Source: Acidobacteriota bacterium (GTDB lineage: Bacteria; Acidobacteriota; Vicinamibacteria; Vicinamibacterales; UBA2999). Taken from it: a stretch of DNA of 25,398 nt. The notes below the pieces were generated by a model that worked only from the letters and a program-made list of their open reading frames with translations, did not search any database and was not told the origin of the DNA. Of the stretch, positions 15,502-22,308 are shown piece after piece. How positions within the stretch are numbered: position 1 is the stretch's first letter; every line of letters starts with the position of its first letter. The position numbers and the translations under genes were made by a program. The stretch covers positions 1 through 25,398 of the forward strand of contig CANIAI010000001.1 in the NCBI GenBank assembly GCA_947465275.1. Reading direction: 5' to 3'.

Positions 15502-16289
15502 GGCTGGGAGTCGGGCGGTACGGTGTTGACCGCCGGGTGGCGGACGGTGGCTCGCGTGGTGCCGCGCCGCCGGAAGACGACGAGCTGGAACCAGAGCTTC
15601 AGGACGTCGACACCCGTCCAGAACACACGACGGAAGTTGAAGAACTGCGAGCGCCCGTGGAGCCGGTGGTAGTGATGCACCGGGACCTCGACGACACCGC
15701 AGCCGGCGTCCTGGAACTTCCGCATCATCTCGAGGCAGATCACCCCGGTATTCCGCTCGAGCGAGACGCGATCGAAGACCGAGCGGCGAATCAGCCGGAA
15801 GTCGCAGTCGACGTCGCGCACCTTCAGGTTGAAGAGGAACTTCACGGTGTGGTGATACAGGCGCCCGATGATGATCCGGTGCAGCGGGTCGGCACGGCTG
15901 ATCTTGTAGCCGTTGACGAAGTCGGCCTCGGGCGTCAGCCTGTTCCAGAGCAGCTCGAACTCGTTGGGGTCGTACTGCGCGTCGCCGTCCGTGTAGGCGA
16001 CCAGATCCTTGGTTGCGGACGCGAAGCCCGTGCGGAGCGCGCCGCCGTATCCGCGGTTCCGCGGGTGGTGCACCACGCGAACCGCCGGATAGGTACGCGC
16101 GAGCTCGTCCGCGACCTGCGCCGTGGAGTCGGAGCTGCCGTCGTTGACCACGATCACCTCGTAGTCGTCGGTCAGGCGGCTCGCCACCTGGACGGCCTGG
16201 ATCACGAGGCTGGCGATCGTTCCCGCGTCGTTGTACGCCGGGAAGAAGATGCTCAGGCCCGGACGGCGGGACGCACCGTGCACGCTCAT
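15498..16289 (-). CDS. GT2 family glycosyltransferase, dolichol-phosphate-mannose synthase-like
   Basis: This 263-residue GT-A fold transferase has LSIFFPAYNDAGTI at the N-terminus, VVNDGSSD (48-55) and the metal-binding TDGDAQ (100-105). The remaining sequence matches the polyprenyl-phosphate glycosyltransferase type (DVDCDFRLIRRSVFD, LERNTGVICLEMMRK). It probably moves a sugar from a nucleotide donor to a lipid phosphate or a growing lipid-linked glycan at the cytoplasmic face. No transmembrane anchor is obvious, unlike the paralogue at 16367. The ATG at 16289 starts just before the conserved core; a GTG 24 nt upstream is possible, and neither has a clear ribosome site. Its stop overlaps the SDR start as GTGA. 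Confidence 0.88.
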   Translation of the reverse strand: MSVHGASRRPGLSIFFPAYNDAGTIASLVIQAVQVASRLTDDYEVIVVNDGSSDSTAQVADELARTYPAVRVVHHPRNRGYGGALRTGFASATKDLVAYTDGDAQYDPNEFELLWNRLTPEADFVNGYKISRADPLHRIIIGRLYHHTVKFLFNLKVRDVDCDFRLIRRSVFDRVSLERNTGVICLEMMRKFQDAGCGVVEVPVHHYHRLHGRSQFFNFRRVFWTGVDVLKLWFQLVVFRRRGTTRATVRHPAVNTVPPDSQP

Positions 16290-16309
16290 GGTCTGGGGAG
16301 GCAAAGGTA

Positions 16310-16322
16310 CCACGCGGCGTGG
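16310..16322. other. 13-bp dyad upstream of the GT2 gene
   Basis: CCACGC, one central G and GCGTGG form a perfect inverted repeat in the 77-nt gap between the two GT2 genes, about 20 nt before the ATG at 16289. It could be an operator or an RNA hairpin (4-bp stem, 5-nt loop). Function unknown. Confidence 0.3.
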
Positions 16323-16366
16323 CGCCCCGCTAGGGCTGGTGGACGAAATCGGCTCCGGCCCGTCAC

Positions 16367-17251
16367 CTACGACTCCCCGCCCGGCTCCCCGCCGGGAGGC
16401 GTCTGGAAGCGGATCGCCGCGATCTGCTCCGAGACGAGCCCGACGAGGAACACCATGACGCCGAAGAGCAGCAGCAGCACGGCGCCGTTGGGAATCTTGC
16501 GGGTGACGGCGAGGTTCACCGCGCCGTACAGGGCTCCCCCGAGGAGCGCCGTCAGGCTGACCGGGGCGAAGATGCGCAGCGGGCTGAAGATCGTCGTGAT
16601 CTTGAAGAGGATCAGCAGGAAGCGGGCGCCATCGCGCGCGAAACGGATCTTCGAGGTGCCCACGCGCTGTCGCGCGTGGATCGGCACGAACGTCACGTTA
16701 TAACCCGCCCTGATGAAGCTCAGCGTGGTCGTCGTGGGGGTGGAGAAGCCGTTCGGCAGCAGGTGCAGGAACTCACGCAGGTGGCTGCGCCGCGCGCCGC
16801 GGAACCCGGACGTCAGGTCGGGAATCGCTCGTCCCGTCAGCGAACTGGCGAGCCGGTTGAGCAGCGCATTCCCCGCCCGCCGCCCCGCGGTGGCCTGGGT
16901 GGCGCTCGCCCGTGCGCCGACGACCAGGTCGTAGGTCCCCAGCGGTTCCACCAGCCGGAGCGCGTCTTCTGGCGGGTGCTGTCCGTCGGCATCGACGATC
17001 AGCACGTACTCACCCGACGCCCGGCGAATACCCGACTTCACCGCAGCGCCGTTTCCCTTGTTATAGGGATGGCGGATCACGACGGCTCCGGCCGCGGCCG
17101 CGCGCATGGCCGTGCCGTCGCTCGACCCGTCGTCGACGACGATCACCTCGCGCCAGGGGGCGGCACGTCGCAGCGCCTCGACGACGGTGCCGATCGACGC
17201 CTCTTCGTCCATGGCGGGGATGACGATCGAGACGAGGGACGGGTCAGCCAA
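16367..17251 (-). CDS. GT2 family glycosyltransferase with C-terminal membrane segments
   Basis: The 294-residue product is a second dolichol-phosphate-mannose synthase-like transferase. VSIVIPAMDEEASI opens the GT-A domain, VVDDGSSDGT (38-47) binds the nucleotide and VDADGQ (86-91) is the metal site. Two hydrophobic helices near residues 228-250 and 258-282 anchor it in the membrane, as in GtrB/polyprenyl-phosphate glucosyltransferases. The start is TTG 17251, because the conserved core begins at residue 7 and no ATG or GTG is available; a GGAG site lies 7 nt upstream. It overlaps the end of the GT4 gene by 8 nt. It likely makes a lipid-linked sugar donor for the same glycan pathway. Confidence 0.9.
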   Translation of the reverse strand: MADPSLVSIVIPAMDEEASIGTVVEALRRAAPWREVIVVDDGSSDGTAMRAAAAGAVVIRHPYNKGNGAAVKSGIRRASGEYVLIVDADGQHPPEDALRLVEPLGTYDLVVGARASATQATAGRRAGNALLNRLASSLTGRAIPDLTSGFRGARRSHLREFLHLLPNGFSTPTTTTLSFIRAGYNVTFVPIHARQRVGTSKIRFARDGARFLLILFKITTIFSPLRIFAPVSLTALLGGALYGAVNLAVTRKIPNGAVLLLLFGVMVFLVGLVSEQIAAIRFQTPPGGEPGGES

Positions 17252-18296
17252 CGAGCTGCTCCACGACGCCGTCCCACGTGACGAGGGCCGCCCGCGCGCG
17301 TCCGGCCGCCCCGAGGCGTGCCGCCAGCGCGGCGTTGCCGGCGAGCCGGCTGATGGCCGCCCCCACGGCCTCGGGTTCCGGTGCGGTGACCAGCCCCGTT
17401 TCCCCGTCGGTCACGAACTCCAGCGTGCCGCCCGAGTCGCTCGCCGTGATCACCGGCTTCCCCGACAGGAACGCCTCGAGCGTGACGTAGCCGTAGTCCT
17501 CGTCGAACGGCGCGTACAGCACGGCCATCGCGCCGGCATAGAGCTCGACCAGCCGCGCATCGTCAGGCGCGCCGGCGAATGCGATGCGATCGCCGACGCC
17601 CGTTGCCCGCGCCAGTTCCATCAGGGCCGCCTGCTCCGAACCTGCGCCGGCGAGCACCAGCCGCGTCGGCGCGGCCACGTGCGCCATGGCCCGAACCGCG
17701 AGGTCCGGCCGCTTCACACGCTCGAGCCGTCCCACGACCAGCACGTAGTCACCCGGGCGGCCCTCATGGAGGCGCGTCGCGAGCGGTGGCGGGTGGTACA
17801 GCGGGGTCGCGGCCACGCCGTTGAATCGCTCGAGCCGGTGAGCCGTGTTCCTCGCGTTGGCAAAGACGCGCCGACACTCGCCGAGCATCTGCCGATCCAG
17901 CTCCAGCAGCCGCTGGCGGATGGCGAGATCCTCTTCACGCCAGTCGAAGTCGCTGAACGGCGTGCCGCACAACTCGTAGGCGGGCCGGTGCTGGTGGATC
18001 ACCCACGCGACCTTGCGTGGGTGCCTCGCGAAGTAGCTCGGGAAGCGCGTGGCGATCAGCAGGTCGACCGGGCGGCCGTCGGCGGCGTCGAGTTCCAGCA
18101 GGCGCCAGGCTGCCGCCTGGCCAAGCAGCGTCTCACGCGACTGCGGGCGGAATGGGACGGTCGCCGTCTCGGCTTCGTAGCCCCGGCGCCGCAGTTCCTC
18201 GACCAGCGAGGCGACATGGCGCTCGGCGCCGCCGGAGACGAAGGGGACGTGAGTATCGGCGACGAGCACGCGTCGGATGGGCGGATCGGGGGTCAC
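17244..18296 (-). CDS. GT4 family glycosyltransferase
   Basis: The 350-residue product is a GT-B fold retaining transferase. The N-terminal HVPFVSGGAERHV (16-28) is the acceptor-side glycine-rich loop. VVGRLERVKRPDLAV (187-201) is the hinge region of Glycos_transf_1, and FDEDYGYVTLEAF contains the family's EX7E pair (Glu266 and Glu274) for sugar-nucleotide binding. The donor and acceptor are unknown. It is the first gene of the minus-strand glycan cassette. The GTG at 18296 has no clear ribosome site; a TATGAT hexamer sits at 18313-18308, so a nearly leaderless transcript is possible but the -35 is poor. It diverges from mraZ across 210 nt. Confidence 0.9.
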   Translation of the reverse strand: MTPDPPIRRVLVADTHVPFVSGGAERHVASLVEELRRRGYEAETATVPFRPQSRETLLGQAAAWRLLELDAADGRPVDLLIATRFPSYFARHPRKVAWVIHQHRPAYELCGTPFSDFDWREEDLAIRQRLLELDRQMLGECRRVFANARNTAHRLERFNGVAATPLYHPPPLATRLHEGRPGDYVLVVGRLERVKRPDLAVRAMAHVAAPTRLVLAGAGSEQAALMELARATGVGDRIAFAGAPDDARLVELYAGAMAVLYAPFDEDYGYVTLEAFLSGKPVITASDSGGTLEFVTDGETGLVTAPEPEAVGAAISRLAGNAALAARLGAAGRARAALVTWDGVVEQLVG

Positions 18297-18369
18297 GGAG
18301 ACTCGGAATCATACCGTCGCGCGCCACGTGGACTGCCGGCGTGCTCGATGTTCGGTCAAGAGGCCTAAC

Positions 18370-18392
18370 ATCTGCGCGTCCGTGGCGCAGGT
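18370..18392. other. Inverted repeat between the divergent GT4 and mraZ genes
   Basis: CTGCGC and GCGCAG face each other across a 7-nt spacer, with one more wobble and one A-T pair outside (8-bp stem in total). It lies about 60 nt before the mraZ -35 and 75 nt before the GT4 start. The 6-7-6 layout suits a dimeric regulator site as well as a hairpin; no T-run follows. Confidence 0.3.
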
Positions 18393-18453
18393 GTCTCAGC
18401 GCCCATTTCGGTCCAAGACAATTCGTAACTTACACGCGTTGAGCAGCTTGCGG

Positions 18454-18482
18454 TTGACAACCAGGGGGCCGGGTTCTACTAT
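18454..18482 (+). promoter_or_regulatory. Sigma-70-type promoter of the dcw cluster
   Basis: The -35 hexamer TTGACA (18454-18459) is a perfect match. A 17-nt spacer leads to TACTAT (18477-18482), 4 of 6 matches to the -10 consensus. Transcription should begin near 18489, about 18 nt before the mraZ start. The spacing and the perfect -35 make this the best promoter in the window. Confidence 0.8.
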
Positions 18483-18487
18483 CCGAG

Positions 18488-18512
18488 TGGATTTTTCTGG
18501 ACCAAAGTGGAG
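18488..18512 (+). promoter_or_regulatory. Putative MraZ operator: three TGGAN repeats with 5-nt spacers
   Basis: TGGAT (18488-18492), TGGAC (18498-18502) and TGGAG (18508-18512) repeat with a strict 10-bp period. In studied bacteria MraZ represses its own operon by binding TGGGN repeats separated by 5 nt downstream of the promoter. The layout and place here are the same but the fourth base is A rather than G. The array covers the predicted transcription start and runs over the mraZ GTG at 18507. Confidence 0.6.
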
Positions 18513-18959
18513 CACAAAGGCCTCAGGGGCAGCGCGTCCGCCCGGATCGATGACAAGGGTCGTCTGAAAGTGCCGACGAATTTTCGCACGGCCATTCAGG
18601 ACCAGCACGGGATTGATCTGTTCGTGACCAGTCTGTCCGGCGATTCCGTCCGCATCTACCCGATGGCGGTGTGGCTCGAGATCGAGCGCCGGCTGTCGCA
18701 GATGCCCAGTGCCCACCCGGCGCGCCAGAAGTTCCTCGATCGCGTGAACTACTACGGACAGCTCGCTGAACTCGACACACAGGGCCGCGTGGTCGTGCCG
18801 GCGCTGCTGCGCGAGAGCGCGGCCATCGTCGGCGACTGCCGCGTCTTCGGGCGCATCGACTACCTCGAGGTCTGGAACGACGAGCGCTTCGCCCAGAAGC
18901 TGCAGCGCGAGCCGTGGACCGAACAGGATGCGCTGCTGCTCTCGGAACACGGCATCTAG
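18507..18959 (+). CDS. mraZ: Transcriptional regulator MraZ
   Basis: This is a 150-residue DNA-binding protein made of two SpoVT-AbrB (MraZ) domains. The paired signature motifs are DDKGRLKVP (15-23) and DTQGRVVVP (90-98). Homologues form octameric rings and repress the dcw operon that they head. Length matches the family (about 145-155). The start is GTG 18507, the only reasonable one before the first domain; the ribosome site is weak (GGA about 6 nt upstream). It is first in the plus-strand cluster and is followed by rsmH after 45 nt. An unusual TGGAN repeat array overlaps its start codon and may be its own binding site. Confidence 0.96.
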   Translation: MEHKGLRGSASARIDDKGRLKVPTNFRTAIQDQHGIDLFVTSLSGDSVRIYPMAVWLEIERRLSQMPSAHPARQKFLDRVNYYGQLAELDTQGRVVVPALLRESAAIVGDCRVFGRIDYLEVWNDERFAQKLQREPWTEQDALLLSEHGI

Positions 18960-19004
18960 CCGCGTGCGCGAACCGACGGTGCGCGGGTGGAATCGGTGAG
19001 CGCG

Positions 19005-19916
19005 ATGCACGAACCGGTGATGGTCGACGAGGTGCTCGAGCACCTCGACCCGTCACGGGGAGGAATCTTCGTCGACTGCACCGTCGGGCTCGGCGGCCAC
19101 GCGACGCGGGTGCTCGATGGTGGCGCGACGCGGCTCATCGGCTTCGATCGCGACGAAGCGGCGCTCGCACTGGCCGGGGCCACGCTGGCCCCGTTCGGGG
19201 ACCGGGTCACCCTGGTTCACAGCGACTACCGGCACCTCGACGAGGTGCTCGACCGGCTCGGCATCGGCCAGGTCGACGGGATTCTCGCGGACCTCGGGGT
19301 GTCGTCGATGCAACTCGATGGCGACGGACGCGGCTTCAGCTTCCGGCGCGACGAGCCGCTCGACATGCGGATGGACCGCTCGACGGGACCGACCGTCGCC
19401 GAGGCGCTGCGAACGGTCGACGAGCAGGACCTCGCCGACCTGATCTTCCGGTTCGGGGAAGAACGGTTCTCGCGCCGCATCGCGCGCGCGATCACCGGGG
19501 CCGGGGGATCGATTGAGACGACGGGACAGCTGGCCGACCTCGTGCGGCGCGCCGTCCCCAGGAAAGGCTGGTCGCGGATCGATCCGGCGACGCGCACCTT
19601 CCAGGCGCTGCGGATCTGGATCAACCGCGAACTCGACGACCTCGACAGCTTCGTGACCGGTGCGGCGCGCCGCCTCCTTCCGGGCGGGCGCCTGGTCGTC
19701 ATCGCGTTCCACTCCCTCGAGGACCGGATCGTGAAGCACACGTTGCGCGGGCTGCAGGCCGACGAGACGAGCGGAGTCCGCATCCGGACGAAGCGGCCGC
19801 TCGTGCCGACCGACGCGGAAGTCGAACGCAACCCGAGGGCCCGCAGCGCCAAGCTGCGCGCCGCGGAGCGAACAGGGCCGGAGCTGTCCGGTCCCACACC
19901 GGTGACAGGGTCATGA
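19005..19916 (+). CDS. rsmH: 16S rRNA (cytosine-1402-N4)-methyltransferase
   Basis: The enzyme (formerly MraW) methylates N4 of C1402 in the decoding centre of 16S rRNA using SAM. FVDCTVGLGGHATRVL (22-37) is motif I, GFDRDEAAL is the acidic ribose-binding loop, ADLGVSSMQLD (95-105) and FSFRRDEPLDMRMD (111-124) are family signatures, and FHSLEDRIVK lies near the C-terminus. The 303-residue length is normal. The ATG at 19005 gives the usual MHEPVMVDEVLE beginning and has GGTGAG 4 nt upstream; GTGs at 18987 and 18996 are alternatives. Its stop overlaps the ftsL ATG as ATGA. Confidence 0.96.
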   Translation: MHEPVMVDEVLEHLDPSRGGIFVDCTVGLGGHATRVLDGGATRLIGFDRDEAALALAGATLAPFGDRVTLVHSDYRHLDEVLDRLGIGQVDGILADLGVSSMQLDGDGRGFSFRRDEPLDMRMDRSTGPTVAEALRTVDEQDLADLIFRFGEERFSRRIARAITGAGGSIETTGQLADLVRRAVPRKGWSRIDPATRTFQALRIWINRELDDLDSFVTGAARRLLPGGRLVVIAFHSLEDRIVKHTLRGLQADETSGVRIRTKRPLVPTDAEVERNPRARSAKLRAAERTGPELSGPTPVTGS

Positions 19917-20302
19917 ACGACACGTTCGAATACGCCATCAAGAAGGACGTTCGCAACAACCCGATCATCCGGGAGGTCGACGTCGAGCGCCATCGTGAGA
20001 TGTGGCAGTCGGTGGCCATCGGTGTCTTCGTCGTGGTGGCCGCGCTCTTCTCCGGCGTGCAGCACTTCAAGCTGCTGCGTCACGGATACGAAGTCGAGAA
20101 GCTGCAGAAGGCGCGCGGCGCCGAGGAGGCGCTCAACCGGCAGCTGCGGCTCGAGGTGCAGGCGTTGCGAACCCCCGCGCGGATCGAGCGGATCGCGACC
20201 ACGCGGCTCAACATGCGGCAGCCCGGACCCGGCGAGGCGTCGGTCATCGAGCGCACCACCCCGACCCCCGCGCCGCCCAGGTCGGTGGTGGCCCTGAGGT
20301 GA
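19913..20302 (+). CDS. ftsL: FtsL-like cell division protein
   Basis: The 129-residue product has the FtsL layout. A cytoplasmic N-terminus of about 31 residues precedes one transmembrane helix near 32-50 (SVAIGVFVVVAALFSGV), then a heptad-rich coiled coil (about 55-88, KLLRHGYEVEKLQKARGAEE). A short tail follows with ARIERIATTRLNMRQPGPGE, the typical end of the FtsL family. The protein belongs to the FtsQLB divisome subcomplex that activates FtsWI septal synthesis. Sequence conservation in this family is low, so the name depends on shape, tail motif and position between rsmH and ftsI. It overlaps both neighbours by 4 nt (ATGA before, GTGA after). Confidence 0.85.
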   Translation: MNDTFEYAIKKDVRNNPIIREVDVERHREMWQSVAIGVFVVVAALFSGVQHFKLLRHGYEVEKLQKARGAEEALNRQLRLEVQALRTPARIERIATTRLNMRQPGPGEASVIERTTPTPAPPRSVVALR

Positions 20303-20307
20303 AGAAC

Positions 20308-22308
20308 GTGACCGCCGTGACGCCGCCCACAGGCAACGACTGGCGCGAGACCATCCGCCGGCGCCTCACCGTCGCGTCGGCATTCCTGCTGCTCTGGGCC
20401 GTGGGCGTGGAAGCCCGGCTCGTGTACCTGCAGGTGTACCGGCACGAGTACTACCTGGCGAAGGCGCAGCGGCAGCAGAACCGGACGGTCACGGTCAGCC
20501 CGAAGCGGGGCGACATCCTCGACCGCGACGGGCGCGTGCTCGCGTACAGCGTCGACGTCGACACGATTTACGCCGTCCCCGGTGAGGTCAAGGATCCGCA
20601 GACCGCGACGCGGCTGCTCTGCGAAGCGCTGGGCGACTGCACCGCCGCCGATCGCCCGGTGCTGCTCGACCGCCTGAAGAGCGGACGCTCGTTCGTGTAC
20701 GTCCGCCGGCAGGCGACCCTGGATCAGGCGCACCGGGTGGCGGCGCTGCAGCTGGCCGGCGTCGGCTTCATCAAGGAGAGCCGCCGCTTCTACCCGAACC
20801 GCGAGCTGGGCGCGCACCTGCTCGGGTACGTCGGGCTCGACAACGGCGGACTCGCCGGACTCGAGGCGACCTACGACAGGCTGATCAAGGGCGAGCCCGG
20901 CAAGCTCCTCCTGCAGACCGACGCGCGTCAGCGCGCGTTCTCGAGCCTGGAGCAGAAGCCGACGACGGGCGCCACCCTGGAGCTCACGATCGACCAGCGC
21001 TTCCAGCACATCGTCGAACGCGAGCTGAAGGCGGGCGTGGAAGAGAACGGCGCCGAGGGGGGAACCGCGGTGATGATGGACCCCTGGTCCGGCGAGATCC
21101 TCGCGATGGCCAGCTGGCCCACGTTCAATCCCAACGACTTCCGCGAGGTCCCCGAGGCCGCGCGCCGCAATCGCGCGGTGCAGGACATCTACGAGCCGGG
21201 CTCGACGTTCAAGGTGGTCACCGCCTCGGCCGCGCTCGAGCAGCAGGTGGTGCGGCCGGACGACCTGATTGACGCCCGCGGCGGCGCCATCCGGATTGGC
21301 GCGCGCACCGTCCACGACACGCACGACTACGGTGTGCTGTCGTTCACCGACGTGATCGTCAAGTCGAGCAACGTCGGCGCCATCCGCGTCGGGCTGCGGC
21401 TCGGGCCGGAACGGCTCAGCGAGTACGTGCGGAGGTTCGGCTTCGGCCGCCCCGCCTCGCCCGACTTTCCCGGTGAGAGCGCCGGCATCGTGTGGGACCC
21501 GGCGCGCCTGACCGACAGCGCGGTCGCCTCGATGTCGATGGGCTACCAGATCAGCGTCACGCCGCTGCAGATGGCCGCGGCGGTCAGCTCGGTCGCCAAC
21601 GGCGGACGGCTGTTCCAGCCGCGCGTCGTGCGCGCGGTCATCCGTGACGGCCGCCGCCAGCTCGTGCCGCGCAAGATCGTCAACACCACCGTCGCCGCCC
21701 CCATCGCCACCGAGCTGACCGGCATCATGGAGCAGGTGGTCGAGCGCGGCACGGCGCGCGCGGCGCAGGTGGGTGGCTTCACCATCGCCGGCAAGACGGG
21801 CACCGCCGCGCAGCTGGTCAACGGGCGCTACTCGGCCTCACAGTGGAATGCGTCGTTCGTCGGCTTCGTGCCGTCGCGCCACCCCGAGTTCACGCTCATC
21901 GTCGTCATCGACGCGCCGCACACCAAGGGGCACACCGGTGGCGTCGCCGCGGCGCCGGTGTTCCAGCGAATCGCCCAGGCCGTGCTGCGCCAGCGTGGTG
22001 TGCCGCCGACCGTCGACCCGCAGCCGCCCGTCCTGGCGAGCCTGCCGAAGGACGACGTCGACCGCGACACGGTGAAGGTGCAGGTCGTGCATGCCCGTGA
22101 CAGTGGCGAAGTGCCGGACCTGCGGGGCGCCAGCGCCCGTGATGCCGTCCGCGTCCTCACCCAGCTCGGCCTGATGCCGCGCGTGCGCGGCGAGGGCATC
22201 GTGATCGGACAGGATCCGCTGCCCGGCAGTCCGATCGAACGGGGAGGCTACTCGACCGTGTTCCTGGCGCGCCGTCCCTCTGAACCGACCGGAGGTGGCA
22301 CCGAATGA
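20308..22308 (+). CDS. ftsI: Peptidoglycan transpeptidase FtsI (class B PBP with one PASTA domain)
   Basis: The 666-residue product is the septal penicillin-binding protein. It has an N-terminal membrane helix (about 20-36) and a dimerisation domain starting RGDILDRDGRVLAYSVD (68-84). The transpeptidase domain has Ser299-Lys302 (SxxK in EPGSTFKVVTA), SSN (353-355) and KTGT (496-499). The C-terminus carries one PASTA domain (about 601-657, VPDLRGASARDAVRVLTQLG), a module that can bind muropeptides or beta-lactams. The GTG at 20308 is favoured by a GAGGTGA site 5 nt upstream. A GTG at 20299 would make a 4-nt overlap with ftsL and is possible. Its stop overlaps murE as ATGA. Confidence 0.95.
   Translation: MTAVTPPTGNDWRETIRRRLTVASAFLLLWAVGVEARLVYLQVYRHEYYLAKAQRQQNRTVTVSPKRGDILDRDGRVLAYSVDVDTIYAVPGEVKDPQTATRLLCEALGDCTAADRPVLLDRLKSGRSFVYVRRQATLDQAHRVAALQLAGVGFIKESRRFYPNRELGAHLLGYVGLDNGGLAGLEATYDRLIKGEPGKLLLQTDARQRAFSSLEQKPTTGATLELTIDQRFQHIVERELKAGVEENGAEGGTAVMMDPWSGEILAMASWPTFNPNDFREVPEAARRNRAVQDIYEPGSTFKVVTASAALEQQVVRPDDLIDARGGAIRIGARTVHDTHDYGVLSFTDVIVKSSNVGAIRVGLRLGPERLSEYVRRFGFGRPASPDFPGESAGIVWDPARLTDSAVASMSMGYQISVTPLQMAAAVSSVANGGRLFQPRVVRAVIRDGRRQLVPRKIVNTTVAAPIATELTGIMEQVVERGTARAAQVGGFTIAGKTGTAAQLVNGRYSASQWNASFVGFVPSRHPEFTLIVVIDAPHTKGHTGGVAAAPVFQRIAQAVLRQRGVPPTVDPQPPVLASLPKDDVDRDTVKVQVVHARDSGEVPDLRGASARDAVRVLTQLGLMPRVRGEGIVIGQDPLPGSPIERGGYSTVFLARRPSEPTGGGTE

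Noticed and set aside
18308..18313. TATGAT as a promoter of the GT4 gene
   Set aside because: No acceptable -35 at 16-18 nt and no extended -10; kept only as a remark in the gene entry.
20002..20307. Extended start of the FtsI frame inside ftsL
   Set aside because: Class B PBPs begin shortly before their membrane helix, and a good ribosome site precedes the GTG at 20308.
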